From NCBI GenBank assembly GCA_002709225.1, contig PAQH01000134.1, forward strand, positions 1 to 60,502: DNA of 60,502 bases. The letters are read 5' to 3'. Origin of the DNA: Planctomycetaceae bacterium. GTDB lineage: Bacteria; Planctomycetota; Planctomycetia; Pirellulales; Pirellulaceae. Made by a program: the position numbers and the translations under genes. Below, one piece after another: positions 40,804 to 48,578 of the stretch. Every line of letters begins with the position of its first letter. Positions within the stretch are counted from its first letter, which is position 1. A model generated the notes under the pieces. It was given only the letters and a program-made list of their open reading frames with translations. It made no database searches and had not been told where the DNA came from.

Positions 40804-41324
40804 TGCAGACGTTTCTCCCCTACGCCGAATACGACCGGAGCGCAAAGGCGCTCGACCCGAAGCGGCTCGCGAATCAGGTCAAGGAAGCGGCTCAGATCTT
40901 CGCCTCGCTCTTCGGCGGCGCGTACGTTCTGATTCCGGCGTCGGCTCAAGCAGAACACGAGTCTGATTTCAGTCCAGCCGAGCCGGTTCTCTATTCCACC
41001 GGCGGCTATCCAAACCACCCCGCGACACTGATGTGGAAGGACTACGAACGAGAGCTCAGCCTCTACGCTCTCGCGTGTATCGCTGAACTTCGCGAGCGCG
41101 GCTCGGGCGCGATGAAGGTCTATGAGAAGATGTTCACCGAAGCCCGCGACCTTCTTCGCGATACCGGGCGTCCGCCTTGGATCGGCAACGAGAGATTCCA
41201 CGCGGCTCACCGATCCCAACTTCTCGCGAAAGACCCCGACTGGTACAACCTCTGTGGTTGGACCGAGACCCCCGGATCACTCGAATACTTTTGGCCGACG
41301 AAGGAGACAGTTCATGGCTCGTAG
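40803..41324 (+). CDS. Pyrimidine-dimer DNA glycosylase family protein (Pyr_excise/MSMEG_6728 type)
   Basis: 173 residues. Start ATG 40803 (AGGAG 7 bases upstream); ATG 40800 adds one Met. 'MQTFLPYAEYDRSAKALDPKRLANQVKEA', 'YPNHPATLMWKDYERELSLYAL', 'WIGNERFHAAHRSQLLAKDPDWY' and 'YFWPT' follow the family exactly. Such proteins are related to T4 endonuclease V and cut at UV-induced pyrimidine dimers. In this phage it may protect DNA from light or act on modified pyrimidines, given the neighbouring hypermodification genes. Confidence 0.85.
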   Translation: MQTFLPYAEYDRSAKALDPKRLANQVKEAAQIFASLFGGAYVLIPASAQAEHESDFSPAEPVLYSTGGYPNHPATLMWKDYERELSLYALACIAELRERGSGAMKVYEKMFTEARDLLRDTGRPPWIGNERFHAAHRSQLLAKDPDWYNLCGWTETPGSLEYFWPTKETVHGS

Positions 41325-41673
41325 AAACCCCGGCGGAGCGCTCGTTGCGATTGGCGCTATTCTTTTCCTTTGCCTCATCGTCGGATCGTGCTCGATCCCG
41401 CTTTGGACGCAAGACACCGTAACGGTCAAGGTGACCGAGAAGGAGCGGATCACGACCGGCTCGGGAGAGAGCATCACCTCGAAGTATCTCGTCTTCACCG
41501 AGACCGAGACCTTCGAGAACACCGATGTCTTGATCCTCGGGAAGTTCGATTCGTCGGACGTTCAGGGTTCGATCCAGCCGGGCGAGACATACCGCCTTCG
41601 GGTCTACGGCTGGCGCGTCCCGTTCCTTTCTTGGTACCGGAATATCATCGAGGGGAACCGTGTCGGAGAATAA
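41314..41673 (+). CDS. Lipoprotein or membrane-anchored protein
   Basis: 119 residues from the ATG at 41314 (GAAGGAGACAG upstream), overlapping the glycosylase by 11 bases. N-terminal 'ALVAIGAILFLCLIVGSC' forms a signal/lipobox (VGSC), followed by a beta-rich domain ('DTVTVKVTEKERITTGSGES', 'YLVFTETETFENTDVLIL', 'GETYRLRVYGWRVP') likely in the periplasm. Function unknown; pairs with the small membrane protein after it. Confidence 0.65.
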   Translation: MARRNPGGALVAIGAILFLCLIVGSCSIPLWTQDTVTVKVTEKERITTGSGESITSKYLVFTETETFENTDVLILGKFDSSDVQGSIQPGETYRLRVYGWRVPFLSWYRNIIEGNRVGE

Positions 41674-41830
41674 CTACGAACACCCGGCGGTAGGCGTCGC
41701 TCGTGAGATTGGACACACGGCGATCATTCTTGGGATTCTCGCCTTCCTTTCGATCTTCGTCGTCAAGTCGTGCGAGTATTCCGGGATCGAGCAGCAGGAA
41801 ATGACTGAGCGAAGGAGACTCGCGGAATGA
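41660..41830 (+). CDS. 56-residue single-pass membrane protein
   Basis: GTG start at 41660 overlapping the previous gene, GAGGGG upstream. MSENNYEHPAVGVAREIGHT, then a hydrophobic helix (IILGILAFLSIFVV) and a charged tail. It continues the coupling chain: its TGA overlaps the next ATG (ATGA). Unknown role. Confidence 0.6.
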   Translation: MSENNYEHPAVGVAREIGHTAIILGILAFLSIFVVKSCEYSGIEQQEMTERRRLAE

Positions 41831-42702
41831 GCTACCAATCGAACCTCGAAGAGTTCTTCGCCTACGCAAAGGAGCGGGAGCGGGTCCGACTCGCGAAGGA
41901 GAGCGGAGCGAGCCGACCGTGGACGATAGACACGGCGCTCGGACAGTTCCGGTTCTGTAACGTCTACCGCGAAGACGATCGCACGACGCGGTGGATCACC
42001 GAGAATATCCGCGAGCCGGTCGATAAGACCGATCCGCTCGGGCTTCCGCTCGCGATGACGATCGCGAACTTCATCAACCGGATCGAGTCGCTCGATCTCG
42101 TCAAGGATCTGATCGTCGAAGGTTACCACGTCAACCGAGCCCGGTTCCACGAGCGGCTGAAGGACGTCAACCCGGTCGTCACCGGCGCGTACGTGATCCA
42201 TTCCGAGATCGGGATGCCGAAGCTCGAAGGGTGTATGTTCATCTTCGATTGGTACTCGAAGAGCGGTTGGGAAGAACTCGCGAAGTCGATCGAACCCGGA
42301 AAGACGACGCTCGAAGAGGTCCACAAATGGCTGATGGAGGTCAAGAACGTCGGAGCGTTCATGGCCTACGAGATCGTCACCGACCTCCGCCATACCTCGC
42401 TGCTCCGGGACGCGCCGGACATCCTGACCTGGGCTTCTCCCGGTCCGGGCGCGGCTCGCGGTCTCGACTGGCTCTACCGAGACGAGGCGGACCGGAAGCC
42501 GTTCTCCTACGGCTCGAAGAAGCAGCGAGCGATCATGAACGAGGAGATGCAGAAGATCCTCGCGGCGTCGCGAGATCCGGCCAACTGGCCCAACCAAGAC
42601 CGACCGTGGGAGATGCGCGAGGTCGAACACACGCTCTGTGAATACGATAAATGGTGCCGCGTCACCCACGGCGGCAAGCGAATGAAAAGGAGATACCCAT
42701 GA
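41827..42702 (+). CDS. Thymine hypermodification protein (HMUDK_hel / alpha-glutamyl-putrescinyl-thymine pyrophosphorylase type)
   Basis: 291 residues. 'FFAYAKERERVRLAKESGASRPWTIDTALGQFRFCNVYREDDRTTRWI' matches the helical domain seen in 5-hydroxymethyl-dU DNA kinases and related pyrophosphorylases. Further on, 'EEVHKWLMEVKNVGAFMAYEIVTDL' and 'DILTWASPGPGAARGL' are the glycosylase-like HhH core of that group. Known relatives act on hydroxymethyl-uracil in DNA, replacing its activated group to build hypermodified thymines. It starts a coupled set with a glycosyltransferase, methyltransferase and thymidylate-synthase homologue. No P-loop kinase domain is fused or adjacent. Confidence 0.82.
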   Translation: MSYQSNLEEFFAYAKERERVRLAKESGASRPWTIDTALGQFRFCNVYREDDRTTRWITENIREPVDKTDPLGLPLAMTIANFINRIESLDLVKDLIVEGYHVNRARFHERLKDVNPVVTGAYVIHSEIGMPKLEGCMFIFDWYSKSGWEELAKSIEPGKTTLEEVHKWLMEVKNVGAFMAYEIVTDLRHTSLLRDAPDILTWASPGPGAARGLDWLYRDEADRKPFSYGSKKQRAIMNEEMQKILAASRDPANWPNQDRPWEMREVEHTLCEYDKWCRVTHGGKRMKRRYP

Positions 42703-43814
42703 GGATCGCGGTAGCGAACTGGCCCATCAACTCGGCGGGCGGAATCACGACCTGGCTGAAGAACTTCATCGGCGGAGCGCGGACGCTCGGCCACGAAGTC
42801 GATCACCTGATGCTCTCGCCCCAAAAGCGGATGAAGATCAGCCGTTTCGAGGAGCACCACAACGCCCAACAGGGTACGACGATGAAGGGCGAGCACGTTT
42901 CGTACGCCGACGGCCCTGGTCGGGCGATCCAGCGACTCAACGGATACGACTTGGTCTTCTTCGGGCATCCCGGTCCTCACCCAACGAAAGCGAACACCGG
43001 AGAGAAGTGGGAAAAGTACTGGCTCGACATCTACGCGGGCGTCACGGCTCGGAAAGTCGTCTCCTTCCACGACCAAAACTGGGAGAAGACCAACGCCTGG
43101 TTCGCCGAAGCTCGCGGGATGGTTGACTACGTCGTCGCCGGTCAGAAGACCTTCCAAGGCCCGGCGGAACGATGGGCCGACGGGACGGCTCCGGTCGATT
43201 GGTACTTCCACCCGATGGCCGAAGAGGAACCGCCTCCGATGATCCCACTCGAAGATCGGGTCCGTGCCGGGCTTCTCGCGACCCAGTGGATCTCGAACAA
43301 GGGACACAAGAAGCTCGTGCGGCAACTCGACCGAGTTCGGGTTCCTCTCGACATGTACGGTCGCGGGATCACCTACTACTACATTCGCCGAGACGAACCG
43401 CTTTGGGACGCTCACGTGCGTGATTACTTCCGCGACGGAGAGGACGCCGACGCGCTCGACCGAGAGACTCACCCGCACGCCTACTACGCCCATCGCCCGT
43501 ACGAAGAGATCATCGAAGCGCTCCGTCGCGCTCGGTTCGCGATCGACCTCTCGACGAACGGGACAACGAACTACACTCACTGGGAACCGCTTTGGTACGG
43601 GACGCCCGGCTTCATCTCGGAGTACACCGCCGGTCTTTCGACGAACACCATCCCGGTGGAACTGGTTGAGACCTTCGACCCCGAAGACTTCGGAAAAGCG
43701 TTGAATGGGTTCGTACCCTCCGAGAAGAAGGTCATCGAGGCTCGGAAGTTCGTCGCGGATCGTTGCCGCCCGAGTCGCGTTGTTGGAAAGATTCTCGAAA
43801 GGTCGATGGCGTGA
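42699..43814 (+). CDS. Glycosyltransferase (GT-B fold), probable DNA-base glucosyl-type transferase
   Basis: 371 residues; start ATG 42699 after AAAAGGAGATACCC and overlapping the previous stop (ATGA). The N-terminus 'IAVANWPINSAGGITTWLKN' with 'GARTLGHEVDHLML' is the first Rossmann unit of GT4-like enzymes. The C-terminal half has 'RRARFAIDLSTNGTTNYTHW' with 'EPLWYGTPGFISEYTAGLS', the usual nucleotide-sugar site layout (E...L..GTP). Coupling to hypermodification genes suggests it adds a sugar to hydroxymethyl-uracil in phage DNA; virion protein or host surface glycosylation is the alternative. Confidence 0.78.
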   Translation: MRIAVANWPINSAGGITTWLKNFIGGARTLGHEVDHLMLSPQKRMKISRFEEHHNAQQGTTMKGEHVSYADGPGRAIQRLNGYDLVFFGHPGPHPTKANTGEKWEKYWLDIYAGVTARKVVSFHDQNWEKTNAWFAEARGMVDYVVAGQKTFQGPAERWADGTAPVDWYFHPMAEEEPPPMIPLEDRVRAGLLATQWISNKGHKKLVRQLDRVRVPLDMYGRGITYYYIRRDEPLWDAHVRDYFRDGEDADALDRETHPHAYYAHRPYEEIIEALRRARFAIDLSTNGTTNYTHWEPLWYGTPGFISEYTAGLSTNTIPVELVETFDPEDFGKALNGFVPSEKKVIEARKFVADRCRPSRVVGKILERSMA

Positions 43815-44617
43815 GGCATAACGATTTGGACAAAGGGACTGTAGTCCAACCGGAGAAGGGCGCTCCGACGACGATCGGCGAACTCCTCGAAGCGGGCCAG
43901 TCTTGGGAAGATATTCACTCCGGTCTCGCGAACGGGACTCTGACGATCCCGAGTCAGGAGATCAAGCAACTCGATACGGGTCTGTTTGTTCGGGAGGGGA
44001 CCGATCACGAGTTGATCTCGAAGGCGAATCTCGCGATGGTCTCCGCCATTGACATTCGCGAGGGCGAGACGTTCCTCGATATCGGAGCCCACATCGGGGT
44101 CGTGAGCGCGCTCGCGAAGGAGTTCCGAGGAGCCGGAGCCGTTATCGCGGTTGAGCCGATGGAAGACACCGGAGACGTTCTCGCGAAGAACGCGGAGTTC
44201 TTCGGATTCGAGGCGGTTCAGGCGGCGGTGGTTCCCGGAGACGAGGAAGAGATCGACATCTATGTGGCGAAGAACCACTTCGGGTCTCGGTCTTGCGTCC
44301 CGTCTCTTCTCGCGAGCGATAGTCGGGTCAAGCATACGGTCCCGGCGGTCAACTTCCGAGAACTTCTCGGGAAAGTCAAGCCCGATGTTATGAAGGTGGA
44401 TATCGAGGGCGCGGAGGCGACGCTGGACTGGTCGGAGCTTCCCGATAACCTTCGTTGTCTTGTTATCGAGTTCCACACCTTCCGTAAGGCGGTGAAAGAT
44501 TCGGTCGGATGGATACAACAGATACTCGTTGAGCAGGGCTTCTCGGAGTACCATCGCTCGATGACCGAAACGACCGAGGGCTGGACCAACCAGATCTTCC
44601 TCAGGAGAACCGTATGA
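43811..44617 (+). CDS. FkbM-type SAM-dependent methyltransferase
   Basis: 268 residues from the GTG at 43811, with GAAAGG 8 bases upstream and 4-base overlap with the glycosyltransferase. SAM motif I 'FLDIGAHIGVVSALAKE' (~88), acidic 'IAVEPMEDT', and FkbM hallmark 'PDVMKVDIEGAEATLDW' (~192). FkbM enzymes usually methylate hydroxyls of sugars. Between a glycosyltransferase and a thymidylate-synthase homologue, the natural reading is O-methylation of the DNA-linked sugar. The N-terminal ~60 residues are an extra helical segment. Confidence 0.85.
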   Translation: MRHNDLDKGTVVQPEKGAPTTIGELLEAGQSWEDIHSGLANGTLTIPSQEIKQLDTGLFVREGTDHELISKANLAMVSAIDIREGETFLDIGAHIGVVSALAKEFRGAGAVIAVEPMEDTGDVLAKNAEFFGFEAVQAAVVPGDEEEIDIYVAKNHFGSRSCVPSLLASDSRVKHTVPAVNFRELLGKVKPDVMKVDIEGAEATLDWSELPDNLRCLVIEFHTFRKAVKDSVGWIQQILVEQGFSEYHRSMTETTEGWTNQIFLRRTV

Positions 44618-45642
44618 TCTCAATCAACGCTCGAAACGTCCACGACGCGCTCGCCGAGGGAGTCAACCTCATCAACGAGCACGGCGTCCTCGTGCCCTCG
44701 CGGAACGGCGACGCGCTCCGGGTCCACTCGCCCGTCACGACCGTCTACGAGCACCCGGAGGAGCGCGTCCTCTTCTGGGGCGGGCGAGACGCGAATCCGT
44801 TCTTCCATCTCTTCGAGTCAATCTGGATGCTCGCGGGTCGGAATGACGTCGAGTTCGTCTCGACGTTCGTCAAGCGGATGAGCGACTTCTCCGACGACGG
44901 AAAGACGTTCAACGGAGCCTACGGGCACCGATGGCGGTCTTGGTTCGGTCGCGATCAGCTTCTTCTCGCGATCCACGAACTCCGATCGAACCCGGAGAGC
45001 CGTCGCGTGGTCGTCCAGATGTGGGACGGCGGTCACGACCTCGGGCTCGACTCGAAGGACCTCCCGTGCAACACGGCGGTCTACTTCCAAAAAGGGACCG
45101 ACGGCTCGTTGGAGATGATGGTCACGAACCGATCCAACGACATGATCCTCGGAGCGTACGGTGCGAACGCGGTCCATATGAGCTTCCTTCACGAGTTCGT
45201 CGCTCGCTCCGTCGGGCTCAACGTCGGTCGCTACTACCAGACCTCCTTCAACTTCCACGCCTACGTCGAGGACTTCGAGCGACTCGCCGAGAAGGAGTCG
45301 TGGATCGACTTCAAGAACCCGTACGAAGACGCAGTCGAGCCGGTCGCTCTCTTCCAGACGCCCGAGGAGAGCAACCTCTTCCTCCGCGATTGTAAGAGGT
45401 TCTGCGCTTTCGCTCACTCTGGATCGGAGGACTTGGTCGAAGCGGAGGTCGAGTCGGACTGGTTCAAGAACGTCGCGGTGCCGATGCTCCGAGTCTGGAA
45501 GGCGTGGCGGACGAAGAACGCACCCGAACGCTTCACCGAGGCGTTGAAGCTCACCAACGAGATTCAGGCGAGCGATTGGCGGAAGGCGGCGGTCGAGTGG
45601 ATCGCCCGACGGTACGAACGATGGGACGGAGGTCAGCCGTGA
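44614..45642 (+). CDS. Thymidylate synthase family protein, probable dUMP hydroxymethylase
   Basis: 342 residues. 'RWRSWFGRDQL' with 'SRRVVVQMWDGGHDLGLDSKDLPCNTAVYF' gives the catalytic Cys (~152) and 'NRSNDMILGAYGANAVHMSFLHEFVA' the substrate-Asn region; 'PCN' replaces the usual 'PCH' and 'LGAYGAN' has an extra residue compared with 'LGLPFN' of true thymidylate synthase. This variant occurs in phages that make hydroxymethyl-pyrimidines. With a thymine-hypermodification gene three upstream, dUMP hydroxymethylase is likelier than dCMP hydroxymethylase or ordinary thymidylate synthase. Confidence 0.8.
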   Translation: MISINARNVHDALAEGVNLINEHGVLVPSRNGDALRVHSPVTTVYEHPEERVLFWGGRDANPFFHLFESIWMLAGRNDVEFVSTFVKRMSDFSDDGKTFNGAYGHRWRSWFGRDQLLLAIHELRSNPESRRVVVQMWDGGHDLGLDSKDLPCNTAVYFQKGTDGSLEMMVTNRSNDMILGAYGANAVHMSFLHEFVARSVGLNVGRYYQTSFNFHAYVEDFERLAEKESWIDFKNPYEDAVEPVALFQTPEESNLFLRDCKRFCAFAHSGSEDLVEAEVESDWFKNVAVPMLRVWKAWRTKNAPERFTEALKLTNEIQASDWRKAAVEWIARRYERWDGGQP

Positions 45643-45986
45643 GCGAAGGAAGCCACATCGACAAGATCAAGGAAGTCGCGGACGCGGACGCGGTAGCGCT
45701 CGTTGAGGCCGAGAAGCAGTACGGCGGGAGTTGGAAGAAACGCGGCGGCGTCGGCGCGTTCATGATGGCGGCGAGGAAGTGGGACCGGATCGAGAATCGG
45801 GTCCAAATGACTATCGACCGAGGTATGGGGATGCACGCTTCGGCTTGGGACATCTTCGAACACATCGACGAAGACGACCGACCCGAAGGTCTCATCGATG
45901 ACATTCGCGATCTCCGTCGCTACCTCCTTCTCATTGAGTCGGAGATGCGGGCTCGCGGCGTCGTCCACGAGGAGGTCGCGAAGTGA
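45639..45986 (+). CDS. Conserved-looking phage protein coupled to the thymidylate-synthase homologue
   Basis: 115 residues from a GTG at 45639 (GGAGG upstream, 4-base overlap). 'EKQYGGSWKKRGGVGAFMMAARKWDRIENRV' and 'EGLIDDIRDLRRYLLLIESEM' look like an all-helical MazG/DUF6378-type nucleotide-binding bundle, and I recall near relatives in many phages. Possibly a nucleotide pyrophosphatase that clears unmodified or unwanted dNTPs. Not certain. Confidence 0.6.
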   Translation: MSEGSHIDKIKEVADADAVALVEAEKQYGGSWKKRGGVGAFMMAARKWDRIENRVQMTIDRGMGMHASAWDIFEHIDEDDRPEGLIDDIRDLRRYLLLIESEMRARGVVHEEVAK

Positions 45987-46459
45987 GTTTGGTGATCCAG
46001 GGTTCCGGGGATTCAGCCCAAGCTCAGTCGGTCTCCGACGCTCAGACCGTCGCGACCGATATGATCCTTCAGCAGTATTCCGGCGCGACGATCGTCACCT
46101 CGGGCTACAACCTGTCTCACACGGCGGTCGATACGGGTTCGCTTTCGTTGGTCGTGCTGACGAAGCCGGGTCAGAAGACCTCGAAGAACATCTTCTTCAT
46201 CGACGAAGCCGACATCACCCAAGCGGGCGTCGATTCGGTCGTCAACGTCGTCTTCGGAAACCTTTGGGTCAGGCCCGACGATCCGCTGAAGTACGATCTG
46301 GTGCTCTGGGCGACGGTCCCGCTCGCGGACCTTCCGGCGGGGACCGCTCTCACTGACCTGAAAATCTTCGGAGAGGAGATCGCGAGCGCTCGAATGCTCA
46401 CGGTCGAGGAGATCCAAGCGGCGACGAACTACGCCGAGTTTGTGGATGGGGATATCTAG
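45983..46459 (+). CDS. Protein of unknown function upstream of DNA polymerase
   Basis: 158 residues, GTG start at 45983 after GAGGAGG, overlapping the previous stop. Begins MSLVIQGSGDSAQAQSVSDA and is beta-rich ('SLSLVVLTKPGQKTSKNIFF', 'YDLVLWATVPLADLPAGTAL'). Resembles no replication protein I know. The coupling to polymerase suggests a shared stage of action. Confidence 0.55.
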   Translation: MSLVIQGSGDSAQAQSVSDAQTVATDMILQQYSGATIVTSGYNLSHTAVDTGSLSLVVLTKPGQKTSKNIFFIDEADITQAGVDSVVNVVFGNLWVRPDDPLKYDLVLWATVPLADLPAGTALTDLKIFGEEIASARMLTVEEIQAATNYAEFVDGDI

Positions 46460-48372
46460 TGCAAACCCCGCTCTTCCAACCCGAGTCTGAGTGGAGGGCT
46501 CCTGACCTCGCGTCGCTCCCGGAGTGGAAGGGCGCGAAGCGGATCGGGCTCGATACCGAGACCGCCGACCCGCAGCTGCGGAAGCTCGGGATCGGAGTGA
46601 GGCGAGACGGGCGGATTGTCGGCGTCTCCTTCGCGATCGAGGGAGGACCCGGCCCGTTCTACCTCCCGACCGGGCACGCGGGAGGAGGCAACCTGCCAGC
46701 CGAGAGCGTGTACGAGTATCTCCGGCGTCAAGCGGCGGAGTACACCGGGGAGATCGTCGGAGCCAATCTCCAATACGATCTCGACTACCTCGCCGAACTC
46801 GGGATCATCTTCCGTCGGGCGAAGATGCGTGACGTCCAGATCGCGGCTCCGCTGATCTACGAGATGCACGACTCCTACTCGCTCGCCTCGATCGCCGGGC
46901 GCTACGACATCCCCGGCAAGGACGAGTCGCTCTTGAAGGAGGCGGGCGAAGCTTGGGGCCTCGACCCGAAGAAGGGGCTTCACCACTTCCCGGCTCGGCT
47001 CGCCGGTCCCTACGCCGAGCATGACGCGGTGCTCCCGCTCCAGATCTACGAGAAGCAGCGCGCCGAACTCGATGAGCAAGACCTTTGGGGGATCTTCGAT
47101 CTCGAATCGGCGCTCCTTCCGGTCCTCGTGAAGATGCGACGCCGAGGCGTTCGGGTTGACTTCGACCACCTCGACCGAGTTGACGTCTGGTCGGCCCAAG
47201 AGGAGGCGAAGGCGCTCCAGCGGGTCTACGACCTCACCGGGAAGCGGATCGCGGTCGGCGACGTTTGGAAGGCGAAGGCGATCGCTCCGGCGCTTGTAGA
47301 GATCGGCGTCAAGCTGAACTACAACGCCAATAAGATCCCGTCGGTGACCAAGGAGCTTCTCGGGTCGATTGACCATCCGGTCGCCGACGCGATCAATCGC
47401 GCCCGTCGGGTCAACAAGGTCCGCACGACGTTCGCCGATTCGATTCGGAAGCACGCGGTCAACGGTCGGGTCCATACGACCTTCAACCAGATCCGCCGAA
47501 CCGACGATGACGAGAACTCGACAGGCGCGGCGTACGGTCGCCTTTCCTCGGTCGATCCGAACCTCCAGCAGCAGCCCGCTCGCGACCCGGAGATCGGTCC
47601 CTTCTGGAGAGCGGTCTACGTCCCGGACGAAGGAGCAGAGTGGGCGGCGCTCGACTACTCCCAGCAGGAACCCCGGATGATCATCCACTGGGCCGAGCGA
47701 GCGGGCATCCGCGCTGCTTTCGAGGCCGGTGACGCGTTCCGGTCCGACCCCTCGACGGATAACCACGCGATGATGACCCGGCTCATTCACGGAGCCGAGG
47801 CGTGCGCGGCGATGGAGCCAGACGAGTTCGATAAGAAGCGGAAGCACGCCAAGAATATCTTCTTGGGTCGGTGCTACGGTATGGGCGACCCGAAACTCTG
47901 TCACTCGATCGGCGTTCCGACCGAATGGGTCCGAACCCGGACGGGGCGGGTTATCGAGGTCGCCGGTCCCGAGGGGAAAGCGATCATCGAGGCGTTCAAC
48001 GCGGGCGTCCCCTACGTCGATCAACTCTCCGAGAAGCTCGACCTCGCGGCCCAGAAACGTGGCTACGTGAAGACGATCCTCGGGCGTCGGTGCCATTTCC
48101 CGTTCCGAAACGGTCATTACGACTGGACCCACAAGGCGTTGAACCGACTCATTCAAGGAAGCTCCGCCGACCAGACGAAGCTCGCGATGGTCGAGGCGGA
48201 CGCGGCGGGCATCCCGATCCAGCTCCAAGTTCACGATGAGATCGACCTCTCGGTCTCGGACCGGAAGGTCGCGACCGACCTCGCGGAGATCATGGAGAAC
48301 TGCGTTCAGCTCACGGTTCCCTCGAAGGTCGATATCGAGATCGGGGATAGTTGGGGAGGGTCGATGGAATGA
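46459..48372 (+). CDS. polA: DNA polymerase A (family A, with 3'-5' exonuclease)
   Basis: 637 residues with GTG start. Exonuclease: 'GLDTET' (~31), 'GANLQYDLDYL' (~101), 'YAEHDAV' (~185). Polymerase: motif A 'AALDYSQQEPRM' (~396), motif B 'KRKHAKNIFLGRCYGMG' (~457), motif C 'QVHDEIDL' (~590), preceded by 'LIQGSSADQTKLAM'. No 5'-nuclease domain. In motif B, alignment by eye puts Leu at the E. coli Phe762 position. Replicative polymerase of the phage; must accept modified dNTPs if modification occurs before polymerisation. Confidence 0.95.
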   Translation: MQTPLFQPESEWRAPDLASLPEWKGAKRIGLDTETADPQLRKLGIGVRRDGRIVGVSFAIEGGPGPFYLPTGHAGGGNLPAESVYEYLRRQAAEYTGEIVGANLQYDLDYLAELGIIFRRAKMRDVQIAAPLIYEMHDSYSLASIAGRYDIPGKDESLLKEAGEAWGLDPKKGLHHFPARLAGPYAEHDAVLPLQIYEKQRAELDEQDLWGIFDLESALLPVLVKMRRRGVRVDFDHLDRVDVWSAQEEAKALQRVYDLTGKRIAVGDVWKAKAIAPALVEIGVKLNYNANKIPSVTKELLGSIDHPVADAINRARRVNKVRTTFADSIRKHAVNGRVHTTFNQIRRTDDDENSTGAAYGRLSSVDPNLQQQPARDPEIGPFWRAVYVPDEGAEWAALDYSQQEPRMIIHWAERAGIRAAFEAGDAFRSDPSTDNHAMMTRLIHGAEACAAMEPDEFDKKRKHAKNIFLGRCYGMGDPKLCHSIGVPTEWVRTRTGRVIEVAGPEGKAIIEAFNAGVPYVDQLSEKLDLAAQKRGYVKTILGRRCHFPFRNGHYDWTHKALNRLIQGSSADQTKLAMVEADAAGIPIQLQVHDEIDLSVSDRKVATDLAEIMENCVQLTVPSKVDIEIGDSWGGSME

Positions 48373-48578
48373 GTTTGATCGGTCGAAAGTTCGTCCACGG
48401 CGGCGATGAGTTCGAGGCTACCGACGACTTCACCAACGTAAAGGGTCGGCGCGTTCTTCGGGTCCACGCCAAGGTTCGGATCGGCGGGAAGCTCCACGAG
48501 ACGGATCGAGTACACTCGCCGGATTGGTTCGAGAAGACGTTCATGCGATACGCGGGGACGCGGGAGGTGACGAAATGA
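48369..48578 (+). CDS. Small basic protein between polymerase and dCMP deaminase
   Basis: 69 residues, ATG overlapping the polymerase stop (ATGA). 'MSLIGRKFVHGGDEFEATDDFTNVKGRRVLRVHAKVRIGG' suggests a small beta-barrel. Function unknown; coupled on both sides. Confidence 0.6.
   Translation: MSLIGRKFVHGGDEFEATDDFTNVKGRRVLRVHAKVRIGGKLHETDRVHSPDWFEKTFMRYAGTREVTK

Noticed and set aside
44614..45642. Ordinary thymidylate synthase (dTMP production)
   Set aside because: The active-site context (PCN and LGAYGAN) differs from PCH and LGLPFN, and the neighbours are base-modification genes; kept as a hydroxymethylase candidate instead.
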